A DNA stretch of 64,000 bases, taken from positions 1,707,001-1,771,000 of the forward strand of contig NZ_CP048410.1 in the NCBI RefSeq assembly GCF_019357415.1, written 5' to 3'. A model generated the notes under the pieces. That model worked only from the letters and a program-made list of their open reading frames with translations, did no database searches and was not told the origin of the DNA. Position numbers and translations under genes: made by a program. The stretch is from Gramella sp. MT6 (GTDB taxonomy: Bacteria; Bacteroidota; Bacteroidia; Flavobacteriales; Flavobacteriaceae). Of the stretch, positions 1-8,963 are shown piece by piece. Every line of letters begins with the position of its first letter. Positions within the stretch are counted from its first letter, which is position 1.

Positions 1-3000
1 GTAACGGTGATCGTAAATGTAGCAGAAGCTTCACCTTCAGTACATGGAGAGTCGTCTGTAAGAGTATAAGTAATATCAAAAGTACCTACACCTTCCATTC
101 CCGGGCTGAAGATTCCATCCTCATATCCTTCGAATGTTCCATTAGGATTAGCATCGGCAGGAAGAAGATCAACTAAAGTTACGTCTTCTGCATTTCTGCA
201 ATAAGTCTGGTCTTCGATATCACCGATTTCGGCTGGTATTGAATCGTAAACGTTAATAGTAAGTTCAACACTATCCGAACATACACCATTTGTAATGGTA
301 TAGATGGTAGTGAATTCTTCCTGCTCTGGATTTTCTCTGTATTGTACAGTTAGATCATTAATAGAAGGGCTGAATGTCCCATCCGTTGGTGTCCCATCAC
401 TTAAAAGATTTAAATAGTAGTTTCTAACCGTAGTGTTATTAGGAAATATTTCGTCAACATTAGCACGACAAACATCTCCACTATTTGGTTCTCCAGCATC
501 AACACCTTGATTTACAAAAACTGTGAATGTTACAGAGTCAACCGTTCCTGGTGTCACACAGTCAGCTGAATCGTCTACAGTATAAGTTACGTCATATCCT
601 TCTTCATTTGGACCAACGCTAGCATCAAACATTCCGTCAGCTACATTATCTCCGCTGAAAGTTCCACCTGTAATAGAGTCTTCTCCTAAGAATATACTTA
701 GGTCGACCATTCCGTCGGTTTCGCAAACATTTTGATTTGCAATGGTACCTGCTTCAGCATCTCTTAGATCATTAATAGTGATAGCGATATTTACCGTTCC
801 ATTTGAACACTCATCAATTTCAGATTCATCGACATAGCTAAAATTAAAAGTCTCAGAATCTGAAGGGTCTGATATAAAGGCTAAAAGTCTTTGGCTTTCT
901 AGAAGGTCTTCTGCACCAAATCCGTCAGGATTGAAAGTTTCTACTCCGGCTTCCGTAAGTAAATCGTTGAAGAAAATTTGCAAAGCAGTTTCATCGTTTA
1001 AAAGAGTTTCTGCTTCGGTAATGCAAAGGGTGCGATCTAGATTTGCGCTAACAGGTCCATCAACAACTGTAATTGTAAAAGTAGTTGAATCCTCTCCTAT
1101 TACACAAGGAGCAGTTTCATCAACAAAATAAGTTATGGTAAATGTACCTGCACCAACCGATGGGTCAAACATATTATCTGATACGCCTTCTCCGGAGAAA
1201 GTTCCTCCCCTCGAGTAGTCAGGATCATTGTTCATAAGACCTGTAAGTGAGATCATTTCATCGTTAGAGCATACATTTTCGATATTATCAAAGGTTCCTG
1301 CATTTGCAGGTCCTTCTTCTATTACTCTGATGGTAAGATCTACAGAATCTGAGCATTCTCCAGATTCTATGGTGTAAGTAACTGTAAAATCTCCAAGACC
1401 ATCTTCATCATCGGCATAAATGTCAATGATTCCTTCAATGGTTGGGTTGAAAGTTCCATTTCTGTCTACACCTTCATCCAATAGGTCTAAATAGTATTCT
1501 CGAACTTCTCTATCATTAGATAGTTCAGAATCTAAATTAGAAAGACAAACAACTCCTACATTGTCATCACCTGCATTACATGAAGGGAAATTAACGGTAA
1601 CAATTGCAGAATCTGAACAATCTCCGTTGGTGACGGTATATTCAAATTCTCCAGGGCTGTCTGTTGCAGGATCAAAAGTTCCGTCGCCAGGAGACCAAGT
1701 TCCACCGGTTTCAGGTGATCCGCCCAGGTAATCAAAAAGATTTACAGGAGCATCTGAAGGACTAAGTTCGGCAACTCCATCTTCTCCGGCATTCGCTTCT
1801 CCTACGAAAATTGTAAAAGTAGTGGAATCTGAAGTTCCAGGGTTTACACAGTCTGCAGAATCATCAACCGAATAAGTTATTTCATAACCATCTGAATTTG
1901 GACCAACAGTGGCATCGAACATTCCATCTGCAACATTATCTCCACTAAAACTTCCGCCTGTAGTAGCATCGCCGCTTAAAAACGCAGATAAATCAACCAT
2001 TCCGTCAGATACACAAACATTTTGATCTGCAATTGTGCCAGCTTCGGCGTCTGAAAGGTCGTTTACTGTTATGGCAATATTTACAGTTCCACTAGAGCAT
2101 AGATCGGAATCAAAATCATCACTATAGCTAAAATTAAATGTTTCTGATCCTGATGGCGAGTCTATGAAATTAAGTAATCTCTGACCTTCTGCTAAGTCGG
2201 CCGCATCAAATCCATCAGAATCAGGACTGTCCACTCCAGCTTCTGTTAAAATATCGATTAAAAAGGCTTCCAGTGCAGTAAAATCGCTAATAAGTGTTTC
2301 AGCTTCCGTAACACATAAGTTTCTGCTAACATTAGGATCAACCGTTGCTTCCTCAACCGTAACTGTAAAGGTTGTTGAATCGGTTCCAGTAATACAAGGA
2401 GCTGAAGTCTCATCTACTGTATAAGTAATTTCATATTCTCCAACGCCAACTGCAGGGTCAAATTGATTGTCGATTACACCTGTACCAGTAAAAGTTCCAC
2501 CCATGGTGGCTTCAGGGTCATTATTAGTTAGATCAGTTAAATCAATAGGTTCTTCTTCAGGACATACATTTGGTATATCATCGAAATTTCCTGAATTAGC
2601 TGGAGTTTCCTCAATTATTCTTATGGTTAGGTCTACCGAATCCTGACAATCTCCACTTCCGATTGTGTATGTTGTAGTAAAATCCCCTAAACCATCGTCA
2701 TCCGCAGCATATTGATTTATTAATTGCTCGATAGTTGGGCTGAATGTTCCATCAGTTGGAACGTCCTCACCTAAAAGGTTTAAAAGATAAATCCTAATTT
2801 CTCCATCGTCAGAAAAAGTTTCATCTACATCAGGAAAGCATACTGTTCCAATATTATCTTCACCGGCATCAGGTCCTTCAGTTAAAACTACAGTAACCGC
2901 AGTTCTGTCCTGACTCTCACATGGAGGTAAAGAAGAATTTGTTCTGTTTACTATCTGACTAGCATAATATGTTTGTCCATCTACTAAAGGAGTAGAAGGG

Positions 3001-3725
3001 TCTAAAGCTGGGTTTGAACTATCAGTGCTATACCATCTGTTGATTCCAGAAGCTTCAAGATCAGCAACGGTTGCAGTTTCGCAAAAAGTTTGTGCTGGTT
3101 CTGCTGTTGGTGCCGTAGCTAGTATAGGGTCGTATCTAATTGCTAATCTGGAAGAATATTGGCAAGATGTGCTTGAATCATCCTGACCAACAAAATAACT
3201 TCTTCCTTCAACCAATACGTCCGTATCATTTAATTCTACAGTGCCATATTCCTGAGACTGATCATATACATTTATGTCGTCTGCTGTTCCTGTGGTATTG
3301 ATAAGAGCTTTAAGCTCTGCTACTGTAGTTACATCTGAAGAACTATATTCACAAGGTTCGTAGAAGTTTCCGAAAGTTGATTCTGGCGGTCCAAGATCGT
3401 CTACCGTAACTTCAAAAGCTGGACGGGTTGCACAATCTCCGGAGTTATTTCCGGCATAATATATGCCCGTTTCCAAGATCTCATCATCTGGAATAGCAGT
3501 TTCTGAAGGTTGTGGAGTGGCATTTCTATACCATTCTACTCCATCACCACCATCATTGGCATAGGCATCTAGGGCTGAAACTCGACTTAAATAACAAAAG
3601 TTATCTGAAGTCGAAGTTAGGGTTGGGCAGTTTTGCGCATAGGATGCGGACAAATTACCCACAAATAAAATAAAGGCAAAAAGGAACCAATTAAGTCCCT
3701 TCCTCCCAAAAGTAAAATTTTGCAT
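1..3725 (-). CDS. Giant secreted multi-repeat surface protein (adhesin-like), C-terminus outside window
   Basis: The reverse strand is open from an ATG at 3725 to the left edge, about 1240 codons. It begins with a signal peptide (MQNFTFGRKG, then a hydrophobic stretch, ending ...LSASYAQN). After that come about 14 domains of 75-100 residues, each with one or more Cys, Asp-rich loops and endings such as DSTTFTITV or SVDLTIRVI, a pattern typical of extracellular beta-sandwich repeats. Four domain types recur in fixed order, giving a supermodule of about 430 residues (1290 bp) present twice, with the start of a third at the left edge. The protein is acidic and nearly lysine-free. Flavobacterial proteins of this type usually end in a type IX secretion sorting domain and work in adhesion or gliding; that end is not visible here, so the role is inferred. 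A TAnnTTTG box lies just upstream. Confidence 0.85.
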   Translation of the reverse strand, partial: MQNFTFGRKGLNWFLFAFILFVGNLSASYAQNCPTLTSTSDNFCYLSRVSALDAYANDGGDGVEWYRNATPQPSETAIPDDEILETGIYYAGNNSGDCATRPAFEVTVDDLGPPESTFGNFYEPCEYSSSDVTTVAELKALINTTGTADDINVYDQSQEYGTVELNDTDVLVEGRSYFVGQDDSSTSCQYSSRLAIRYDPILATAPTAEPAQTFCETATVADLEASGINRWYSTDSSNPALDPSTPLVDGQTYYASQIVNRTNSSLPPCESQDRTAVTVVLTEGPDAGEDNIGTVCFPDVDETFSDDGEIRIYLLNLLGEDVPTDGTFSPTIEQLINQYAADDDGLGDFTTTYTIGSGDCQDSVDLTIRIIEETPANSGNFDDIPNVCPEEEPIDLTDLTNNDPEATMGGTFTGTGVIDNQFDPAVGVGEYEITYTVDETSAPCITGTDSTTFTVTVEEATVDPNVSRNLCVTEAETLISDFTALEAFLIDILTEAGVDSPDSDGFDAADLAEGQRLLNFIDSPSGSETFNFSYSDDFDSDLCSSGTVNIAITVNDLSDAEAGTIADQNVCVSDGMVDLSAFLSGDATTGGSFSGDNVADGMFDATVGPNSDGYEITYSVDDSADCVNPGTSDSTTFTIFVGEANAGEDGVAELSPSDAPVNLFDYLGGSPETGGTWSPGDGTFDPATDSPGEFEYTVTNGDCSDSAIVTVNFPSCNAGDDNVGVVCLSNLDSELSNDREVREYYLDLLDEGVDRNGTFNPTIEGIIDIYADDEDGLGDFTVTYTIESGECSDSVDLTIRVIEEGPANAGTFDNIENVCSNDEMISLTGLMNNDPDYSRGGTFSGEGVSDNMFDPSVGAGTFTITYFVDETAPCVIGEDSTTFTITVVDGPVSANLDRTLCITEAETLLNDETALQIFFNDLLTEAGVETFNPDGFGAEDLLESQRLLAFISDPSDSETFNFSYVDESEIDECSNGTVNIAITINDLRDAEAGTIANQNVCETDGMVDLSIFLGEDSITGGTFSGDNVADGMFDASVGPNEEGYDVTYTVDDSADCVTPGTVDSVTFTVFVNQGVDAGEPNSGDVCRANVDEIFPNNTTVRNYYLNLLSDGTPTDGTFSPSINDLTVQYRENPEQEEFTTIYTITNGVCSDSVELTINVYDSIPAEIGDIEDQTYCRNAEDVTLVDLLPADANPNGTFEGYEDGIFSPGMEGVGTFDITYTLTDDSPCTEGEASATFTITV
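515..2880 (-). repeat. Tandem 1290-bp supermodule repeat inside the giant surface protein
   Basis: Two diverged copies of a four-to-five-domain block follow each other. Matching landmarks lie 1290 bp apart: the sequence encoding DGMVDLS starts near 706 in one copy and near 1996 in the other, and the DSVDLTIR region lies near 1307 and 2597. A one-codon indel makes another landmark pair 1293 bp apart. Most differences are synonymous or conservative, so the copies are an older duplication kept in frame. A third copy begins at about 510 and runs toward the left edge. Confidence 0.8.
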
Positions 3726-3742
3726 AGGCTAGGTGTTAAATT

Positions 3743-3750
3743 CAAAATTA
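3743..3750 (-). promoter_or_regulatory. Bacteroidota -7 box for the surface protein gene
   Basis: On the minus strand this reads TAATTTTG, a match to TAnnTTTG, 17 nt upstream of the ATG at 3725. No clean TTTG is visible at the -33 spacing, so the call rests on the -7 box and its position. Confidence 0.45.
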
Positions 3751-3851
3751 GTATTCGGTTAAAACTCATTAAAAGTTGCACAAATATTAAAATAATTTTT
3801 AATATGCGGAGTTAAATTAAGAAACATCTTAACAATTAAATCCAAAGGCCT

Positions 3852-3859
3852 TAAGTTTG
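3852..3859 (+). promoter_or_regulatory. Bacteroidota -7 box for the TPR gene
   Basis: TAAGTTTG matches TAnnTTTG and lies 47 nt upstream of the start at 3907. The -33 element is not clear. It is divergent from the surface-protein promoter. Confidence 0.4.
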
Positions 3860-3906
3860 CTGAGTAACAACTCCTTGGGCGGTCTAAATGTATAAAAAAA
3901 ATATAT

Positions 3907-4785
3907 ATGTTAATAAATTTCAGGTGTGTCATCGGTATTTTTTTGCTTTTCACAGTCAATTCTATGGCACAGCAAACCTTAAATGATGCTGAAAAACTCC
4001 TCAATAGTGGGGAAATTGTGGATGCGAAAAATATTTTCCTGAAGCACGATAATAAACCTCTTGCTACAGAGCGTTTAGGCGATATTGCTAGTTTTAATAA
4101 AGACTGGGATGAGGCTATTTCTTATTACGAGACTTTGGTAAAAAAACATCCTGAGAATGCCATGTATAATTTTAAACTGGGAGGTGCTATGGGAATGAAG
4201 GCTTACTATGGGTCTAAATTCCAGGCAGCTATATTACTTGGTGATGTGAAAAAATATTTAAGGAAGGCGGCTGATCTTGATCCATCTCATAAAGAGACAC
4301 GTCGAGCACTTGTAGAATTATATATGCAGATTCCTGGCTTTATTGGAGGTAGTAAAACGCTGGCTGAAAGCTATGCCTCAGATCTTGATAGATTAAATGA
4401 AGTCGATGCCCTTTTAGCTGACGCTTACATATACAAAATTCAGGAGTACCGTGATCTTGCAAAAAATAAATATGAACAGGCAATAAGAGTTGCAGAAAGG
4501 AAACCTGCATTAGTATCTCGTAACTATCTTAATTATGAATTAGGTGAAGCTTCAGCTATTTATGAAATACAATTAGATGCCGGTGAAAAGTTTTTAGAAG
4601 ACTATATAAAAGATTACGGCTATAAAGATCTAAAGTCTCCGGCTTGGGCTTATTACCGACTTGCACAAATAGAAAGGATTCGGGAAAATCGTCAGGCCGC
4701 TTTAGCTCATATTGAAAAATCTCTTTCCATAGATCCAGATTTTGATAAAGCTTTGATCGAAAAACAAAAGATCAAGAGGCTCTAA
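3907..4785 (+). CDS. Exported tetratricopeptide-repeat protein
   Basis: 292 residues. An N-terminal signal peptide (MLINFRCVIGIFLLFTVNSMAQ) points to export to the periplasm or envelope. The rest is helical, with TPR-like units: one around residues 35-75 (DWDEAISYYETLVKKHPENA), one in the middle with a longer insertion (PGFIGGSKTLAESYA), and a clear unit near the C-terminus (ALAHIEKSLSIDPDFDKAL). TPR proteins act as protein-interaction scaffolds; the partner cannot be read from the sequence. The gene is divergent from the giant surface protein and 48 bp upstream of mpl, but mpl has its own promoter-like box, so the two may not be co-transcribed. No enzymatic motif is seen. Confidence 0.8.
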   Translation: MLINFRCVIGIFLLFTVNSMAQQTLNDAEKLLNSGEIVDAKNIFLKHDNKPLATERLGDIASFNKDWDEAISYYETLVKKHPENAMYNFKLGGAMGMKAYYGSKFQAAILLGDVKKYLRKAADLDPSHKETRRALVELYMQIPGFIGGSKTLAESYASDLDRLNEVDALLADAYIYKIQEYRDLAKNKYEQAIRVAERKPALVSRNYLNYELGEASAIYEIQLDAGEKFLEDYIKDYGYKDLKSPAWAYYRLAQIERIRENRQAALAHIEKSLSIDPDFDKALIEKQKIKRL

Positions 4786-4811
4786 TCCATCCATTCCCGT
4801 CTTCAAACTAT

Positions 4812-4819
4812 TATATTTG
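4812..4819 (+). promoter_or_regulatory. Bacteroidota -7 box for mpl
   Basis: TATATTTG followed by C is a good match to TAnnTTTG. It ends 14 nt before the ATG at 4834, implying a very short mRNA leader. No TTTG is visible at the expected upstream spacing. Confidence 0.45.
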
Positions 4820-4833
4820 CACAAAAATTTTCT

Positions 4834-6186
4834 ATGAGAATTCATTTTATTGCCATTGGAGGAAGCGCAATGCATAGTTTAGCAATCGCTCTCATCCAGA
4901 AAGGTTATGCGATCACAGGTAGTGATGATGCCATTTTTGAACCTTCCAAATCCAGATTAGAGGAATTTGGAGTCTTACCGGAAAGAATGGGTTGGTTCGA
5001 AGAGAATATTACCTCAGATCTTGATGCGGTAATCTTAGGCATGCATGCTAAGGCAGATAATCCCGAATTGCTTAAGTCGAAAGAACTTGGTATTAAAATA
5101 TATTCCTATCCTGAATTCCTGTTTGAGCAGGCAAAGGATAAGACCAGGGTGGTTATAGGTGGCTCGCATGGAAAAACCAGTATCACTTCTATGATTCTTC
5201 ATGTGATGCAATATCATGATAAGGAAATTGATTACATGGTAGGAGCAGCTCTAAAAGGAATAGATAACCCGGTTCATCTGACTCAGGAGAATGACTTTAT
5301 AGTTATTGAAGGAGATGAGTATCTTTCCTCACCAATAGATAGAAGGCCGAAATTCCATTTATATCAACCCAATATTGCATTACTGAGTGGAATTGCCTGG
5401 GATCATATTAATGTATTTCCTACTTATGAGAATTATGTGGAACAATTCAGGATCTTTATAGACTCCATCGTGAACGGTGGGATATTGGTATATAATGAAG
5501 AAGATCCTGAGGTAAAAAGGCTTGCTGAAGAAACCGAAAACCCTATTAGAAAACATCCTTATCAAACTCCAGAATACCATACTGAAGGAAATCATACGAT
5601 TCTGGATGTTCCTGAAGGGGAAATGCCGCTAGAAATTTTCGGAAAACACAACCTTAATAATCTGGCGGGAGCCAAGTGGATCTGCCAGCATATGGGCGTA
5701 GATGAAGATGATTTTTATGAGGCAATAGCTACTTTTAAGGGTGCTTCAAAGCGACTGGAAAAGTTAGCCGAAAAAAATTCATCGATCATTTTTAAGGATT
5801 TTGCCCATAGCCCTTCAAAGGTTGGTGCAACAACCGCCGCCGTGAAAGAGCAATTTTCAGAAAAGAAACTTATAGCTTGTTTAGAACTCCATACTTTTAG
5901 TAGTCTGAATTCTGAATTTCTGAAAGAATATAAAAATAGTCTTGATAAAGCTGATGAAGCCCTGGTTTTTTATTCCCCAGAAGCTATCACGGCCAAGAAG
6001 CTAGATGCTATTTCTGAAGATCAGATACGGGAAGCGTTTGGGAAGCAGGGCTTAAAGGTGTTTGTAACAGCTGAAGAATTTAAAAAGGAGTTGCTAAGTA
6101 TAAGGCTTGAAAATGCAGTATTGTTGATGATGAGTAGTGGTAATTATGGTGGGCTTGATATGGAGGAAGTAAAAGCGATGATTTAA
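4834..6186 (+). CDS. mpl: UDP-N-acetylmuramate:tripeptide ligase (murein recycling)
   Basis: 450 residues, the usual length of Mpl. The enzyme joins the recovered tripeptide L-Ala-gamma-D-Glu-meso-DAP to UDP-MurNAc in the cytoplasm, with ATP, so that peptidoglycan fragments re-enter synthesis. Mur-ligase architecture is visible: an N-terminal Rossmann-like UDP-binding part with an IGGSAMHSLA glycine loop (residues 8-17), the ATP P-loop GGSHGKTS (109-116), the central ligase motif EGDEY, and the C-terminal domain with KDFAHSPSKV. The GGSHGKTS loop and the glycine-rich start suggest Mpl more than MurC, but substrate choice is assigned by family resemblance. Export of DAP-containing peptides by AmpG cannot be tested here. 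Confidence 0.88.
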   Translation: MRIHFIAIGGSAMHSLAIALIQKGYAITGSDDAIFEPSKSRLEEFGVLPERMGWFEENITSDLDAVILGMHAKADNPELLKSKELGIKIYSYPEFLFEQAKDKTRVVIGGSHGKTSITSMILHVMQYHDKEIDYMVGAALKGIDNPVHLTQENDFIVIEGDEYLSSPIDRRPKFHLYQPNIALLSGIAWDHINVFPTYENYVEQFRIFIDSIVNGGILVYNEEDPEVKRLAEETENPIRKHPYQTPEYHTEGNHTILDVPEGEMPLEIFGKHNLNNLAGAKWICQHMGVDEDDFYEAIATFKGASKRLEKLAEKNSSIIFKDFAHSPSKVGATTAAVKEQFSEKKLIACLELHTFSSLNSEFLKEYKNSLDKADEALVFYSPEAITAKKLDAISEDQIREAFGKQGLKVFVTAEEFKKELLSIRLENAVLLMMSSGNYGGLDMEEVKAMI

Positions 6187-6246
6187 CCAATTGGTTATCA
6201 GTAATTTTTAAGAAAGTTTCAATTCATTGTTTATCTTTAACTCAGG

Positions 6247-6945
6247 ATGAATAATGAAAAAAATAACCTTAGTATAAAAAAGTGGGCCGAGGATGATCGG
6301 CCCCGTGAAAAGCTACTTCAAAAGGGGAAACTTAGTTTAAGCGATTCCGAATTAATTGCGATCCTTATAGGTTCAGGAAGTAAAAATGAAAGTGCGGTAG
6401 AACTTTCAAAAAAGATTCTGTCCTCCACGCAAAATAATCTGAGTGCTCTGGGGAAACTCTCCATTGCGCAATTATGCAAGTTTAAAGGGATTGGGCCTGC
6501 AAAAGCAGTTTCTATTGCTGCGGCTTTAGAATTGGGAAGGAGAAGAAGGCTGGAGGAAGCGCTGGAACTCAAAAAAATTACTTCCAGTAATTCAGTTTTT
6601 GAAATTATGCAGCCTATGATTGGTGAATTAGGTCATGAAGAATTCTGGATCATTTACCTTAATAATAGTAATAAAGTAATAGAGCAGTTTCAAATAAGCA
6701 AGGGTGGAATAACCGGAACTTTAGTAGATGTTCGTATTACCTTGAAAAAGGCACTTGAGGTTGGTGCGGTTTCTCTTATTCTGGTGCATAATCACCCCTC
6801 GGGAAATCTAAAGGCCAGTGAAGCAGATAAACAGCTGACCAATAAATTGAAAACTGCTGCCGAAAGTCTCGATATCAAAGTACTTGACCATATTATTGTA
6901 ACCGAAAAATCATACCTTAGCTTTGCCGACGAAGGTATGCTTTAA
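6247..6945 (+). CDS. radC: RadC family JAB-domain protein
   Basis: 232 residues, full length for the family. Residues ~70-90 carry a helix-hairpin-helix like segment (LCKFKGIGPAKAVSIAAAL). The C-terminal half is a JAB/MPN metalloprotease-like domain with the complete metal motif HNHPSG...D (VHNHPSGNLKASEADKQL). Despite the name 'DNA repair protein RadC', the biochemical role of the family is unsettled; the metal motif argues for a hydrolase. It begins 60 bp after mpl and its stop lies 10 bp before the likely start of the next gene, so these form a compact cluster. A TATCTTTA sequence just upstream is a near match to the -7 consensus but was not called. Confidence 0.9.
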   Translation: MNNEKNNLSIKKWAEDDRPREKLLQKGKLSLSDSELIAILIGSGSKNESAVELSKKILSSTQNNLSALGKLSIAQLCKFKGIGPAKAVSIAAALELGRRRRLEEALELKKITSSNSVFEIMQPMIGELGHEEFWIIYLNNSNKVIEQFQISKGGITGTLVDVRITLKKALEVGAVSLILVHNHPSGNLKASEADKQLTNKLKTAAESLDIKVLDHIIVTEKSYLSFADEGML

Positions 6946-6955
6946 GACCCTTTTA

Positions 6956-8245
6956 ATGTTATTGATCTATACCCAGAAAATCACCCCAAGGATTATATAT
7001 GTGTTCAAGCATATTTGTACTCATATCCTGGGGATTCCAATTAAATTCACTTCTAAAATTGAGGAATTTATCGCTCACGATGGTGCTAAACTATCGTATG
7101 GCAGACAGGCTTTGGGAAATGAATTTTTTATTCAGAATGTAGACCTTTTGATAGAGCAGGGTTTTTCTGAACTTGAAATAAAAGTACAGCCCTGGGATGA
7201 TACTATTTGCTTTTTTCCGTTACCGGAAGCCAGTGATCTTCCCTTTGATATTTTCGCAGCCTCTTTTTATTTATTGAGCAGGTACGAGGAATATCTTCCA
7301 CATGTTAAAGATGAAGAAGGAAGGTTCCCAGCTTCAGAAAGTCTGGCCTCCCAGGAAAGTTTTTTACACAAACCCGTGGTAGATATCTGGGCTATAAAGT
7401 TCCGGGAAATTCTTTTAAATCGTTTTCCTAAGCTCGAATATTCTGATAGAAAATATAAAGTAGGAACTATTGTAGCTTCAGAAAATACTTTCATTTTTAA
7501 GAATAAGGGCTTCTTAAGAAGTTTTGTGGGGATGTTTTCAGACCTTTTTCAGTTTCAGCTGGGTAAAGTTATAGACAGGCTGCAGGTTTGGATAAGGATC
7601 AAGGATGATCCTCACGATATTTTCGAGGATCTTATAGATTTGATCAAACAGCATAAAATATATATGTTGTTCATGTTTCAGCTAAGTGACTTCTCCCTTT
7701 ACGACCGTAATATAAGTCATAATAGAATTCCTCATCGTGCGGTTATAAAATCTGTGGCAGATTACGCAAAAGTTGGTCTGCTTATGGGGTATTATGCAAT
7801 GGAGAATATTAAAAGCTTGCGTAAGGAAAAGTTAAGGATGGAGGAGATCATTCATATTCCTGTTGAAAACGTGATGAACTCTAAATATAATCTGCGGTTA
7901 CCAGATCAATATAATAATTTAACCGAACTGGAAATAAATAATGATCATTCTATGGGATATCCCGATGTGCCCGGTTTTAGAGCCGGTACGTGTACCCCAT
8001 ACTTGTTCTATGATATCAATATGGAAGTAACTACCCCGCTCAAAGTTCATCCATATGCTTTTAATTCTGCGGTTGCAGAAGATATGACAAAGACTAAACT
8101 TAAGGAGGATCTAGCACGAATGTTGTTAGAGGTTAAAGAGGTAAAAGGAATGTTTCGCGGAGTATTTAGAAACCAGGATTTTTCAAATTACTCGAATAAA
8201 GAGTATTACTATTCACTTTTAAAGCAGATTCATGAAATTGGATAA
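6956..8245 (+). CDS. Polysaccharide deacetylase-like protein (NodB residues not evident)
   Basis: About 429 residues from the ATG at 6956 (MLLIYTQKITPRI). The frame stays open upstream to 6923, but that would overlap radC, so the internal ATG is preferred. The protein resembles a flavobacterial family usually annotated as polysaccharide deacetylase: an N-terminal domain with HDGAKLSYG, then a barrel-like half ending in DHSMGYPDVPGFRAGTCTP. The canonical NodB metal ligands are not obvious: where TFDDG would be expected I see IVASENT, and there is no HxxxH. It may therefore be a non-catalytic or altered relative. Its 3' end overlaps the next gene by 14 bp, so the two are probably co-translated. 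No signal peptide is seen. Confidence 0.65.
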   Translation: MLLIYTQKITPRIIYVFKHICTHILGIPIKFTSKIEEFIAHDGAKLSYGRQALGNEFFIQNVDLLIEQGFSELEIKVQPWDDTICFFPLPEASDLPFDIFAASFYLLSRYEEYLPHVKDEEGRFPASESLASQESFLHKPVVDIWAIKFREILLNRFPKLEYSDRKYKVGTIVASENTFIFKNKGFLRSFVGMFSDLFQFQLGKVIDRLQVWIRIKDDPHDIFEDLIDLIKQHKIYMLFMFQLSDFSLYDRNISHNRIPHRAVIKSVADYAKVGLLMGYYAMENIKSLRKEKLRMEEIIHIPVENVMNSKYNLRLPDQYNNLTELEINNDHSMGYPDVPGFRAGTCTPYLFYDINMEVTTPLKVHPYAFNSAVAEDMTKTKLKEDLARMLLEVKEVKGMFRGVFRNQDFSNYSNKEYYYSLLKQIHEIG

Positions 8246-8921
8246 TATAGAACACGTTTTTTTTGATCTGGACCATACTCTATGGGATTTTGACAAGAAT
8301 TCTGAACTGGCTTTCAGGGAAATTTTTGAAAAGCAAAAGATCACTATAAATATTGAAGAATTCCTGGAGGTTTATAAACCTATTAATTTCAAATATTGGG
8401 AGCTTTACAGGAATAATTCGGTGAGTAAGGTGGATCTTCGCTTTGGAAGGTTAAAGGAAAGCTTCGATTCCTTAAAATTTCAAACCCAGGATACTACTAT
8501 TAATCTTATAGCCGATGATTATATTGAATACCTCCCAAAAAATAATCACTTATTGGATGGAAGCCTCGAGCTTTTAAATAATTTAAAGGACAGGTATAGA
8601 TTGCATATTATCACTAATGGATTTGAAGAGGTTCAGGAAAGAAAAATGAGAGGCTCGGGTATTCATGAATTTTTTGAGACTATTACTACTTCTGAAGAGG
8701 CTGGAGTAAAAAAACCACATCCACAGATATTTCAAATCGCTGTAAACAAGAGTGGGGCAGAAGTCTCGAAATCTGTGATGATAGGTGATAATTTGGAGGC
8801 AGATATTATAGGAGCTCACAACTTTGGATTACAGGTTATTCATCTAAATTCTCATGACCAAAGTATTCAGAGTCAGTACCCTCAGGTTCAAAAGTTAAAT
8901 GAACTTCTAAATTATTTATAG
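8232..8921 (+). CDS. YjjG-type HAD pyrimidine nucleotidase
   Basis: 229 residues. All HAD-superfamily motifs are visible: motif I FFDLDHTLWDF with the nucleophile D12 and acid/base D14, motif II IITNGF, the motif III lysine in GVKKPHPQIF, and motif IV MIGDNLEADIIGA. Length and motif spacing fit the YjjG group, which dephosphorylates non-canonical pyrimidine nucleotides as house-cleaning. The exact substrate cannot be read from the sequence. It starts inside the 3' end of the deacetylase-like gene (14-bp overlap). Confidence 0.8.
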   Translation: MKLDNIEHVFFDLDHTLWDFDKNSELAFREIFEKQKITINIEEFLEVYKPINFKYWELYRNNSVSKVDLRFGRLKESFDSLKFQTQDTTINLIADDYIEYLPKNNHLLDGSLELLNNLKDRYRLHIITNGFEEVQERKMRGSGIHEFFETITTSEEAGVKKPHPQIFQIAVNKSGAEVSKSVMIGDNLEADIIGAHNFGLQVIHLNSHDQSIQSQYPQVQKLNELLNYL

Positions 8922-8963
8922 TAACAGGGATTAGGTATTTTCGTGCGCAAATAAAAAAGTTAG

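Noticed and set aside
931..1131. Plus-strand ORF of 66 codons
   Set aside because: It is a shadow of the giant minus-strand surface protein, whose frame is open through the whole region and shows conserved repeats.
515..2880. CRISPR-like or transposon explanation for the repeats at the left edge
   Set aside because: The repeats are long, coding, in frame and diverged mainly at silent positions; there are no short identical repeats with spacers and no transposase or inverted ends.
6923..6955. Upstream extension of the deacetylase-like gene
   Set aside because: It would overlap radC, and the added residues do not look like a leader or domain; the ATG at 6956 is a better start.
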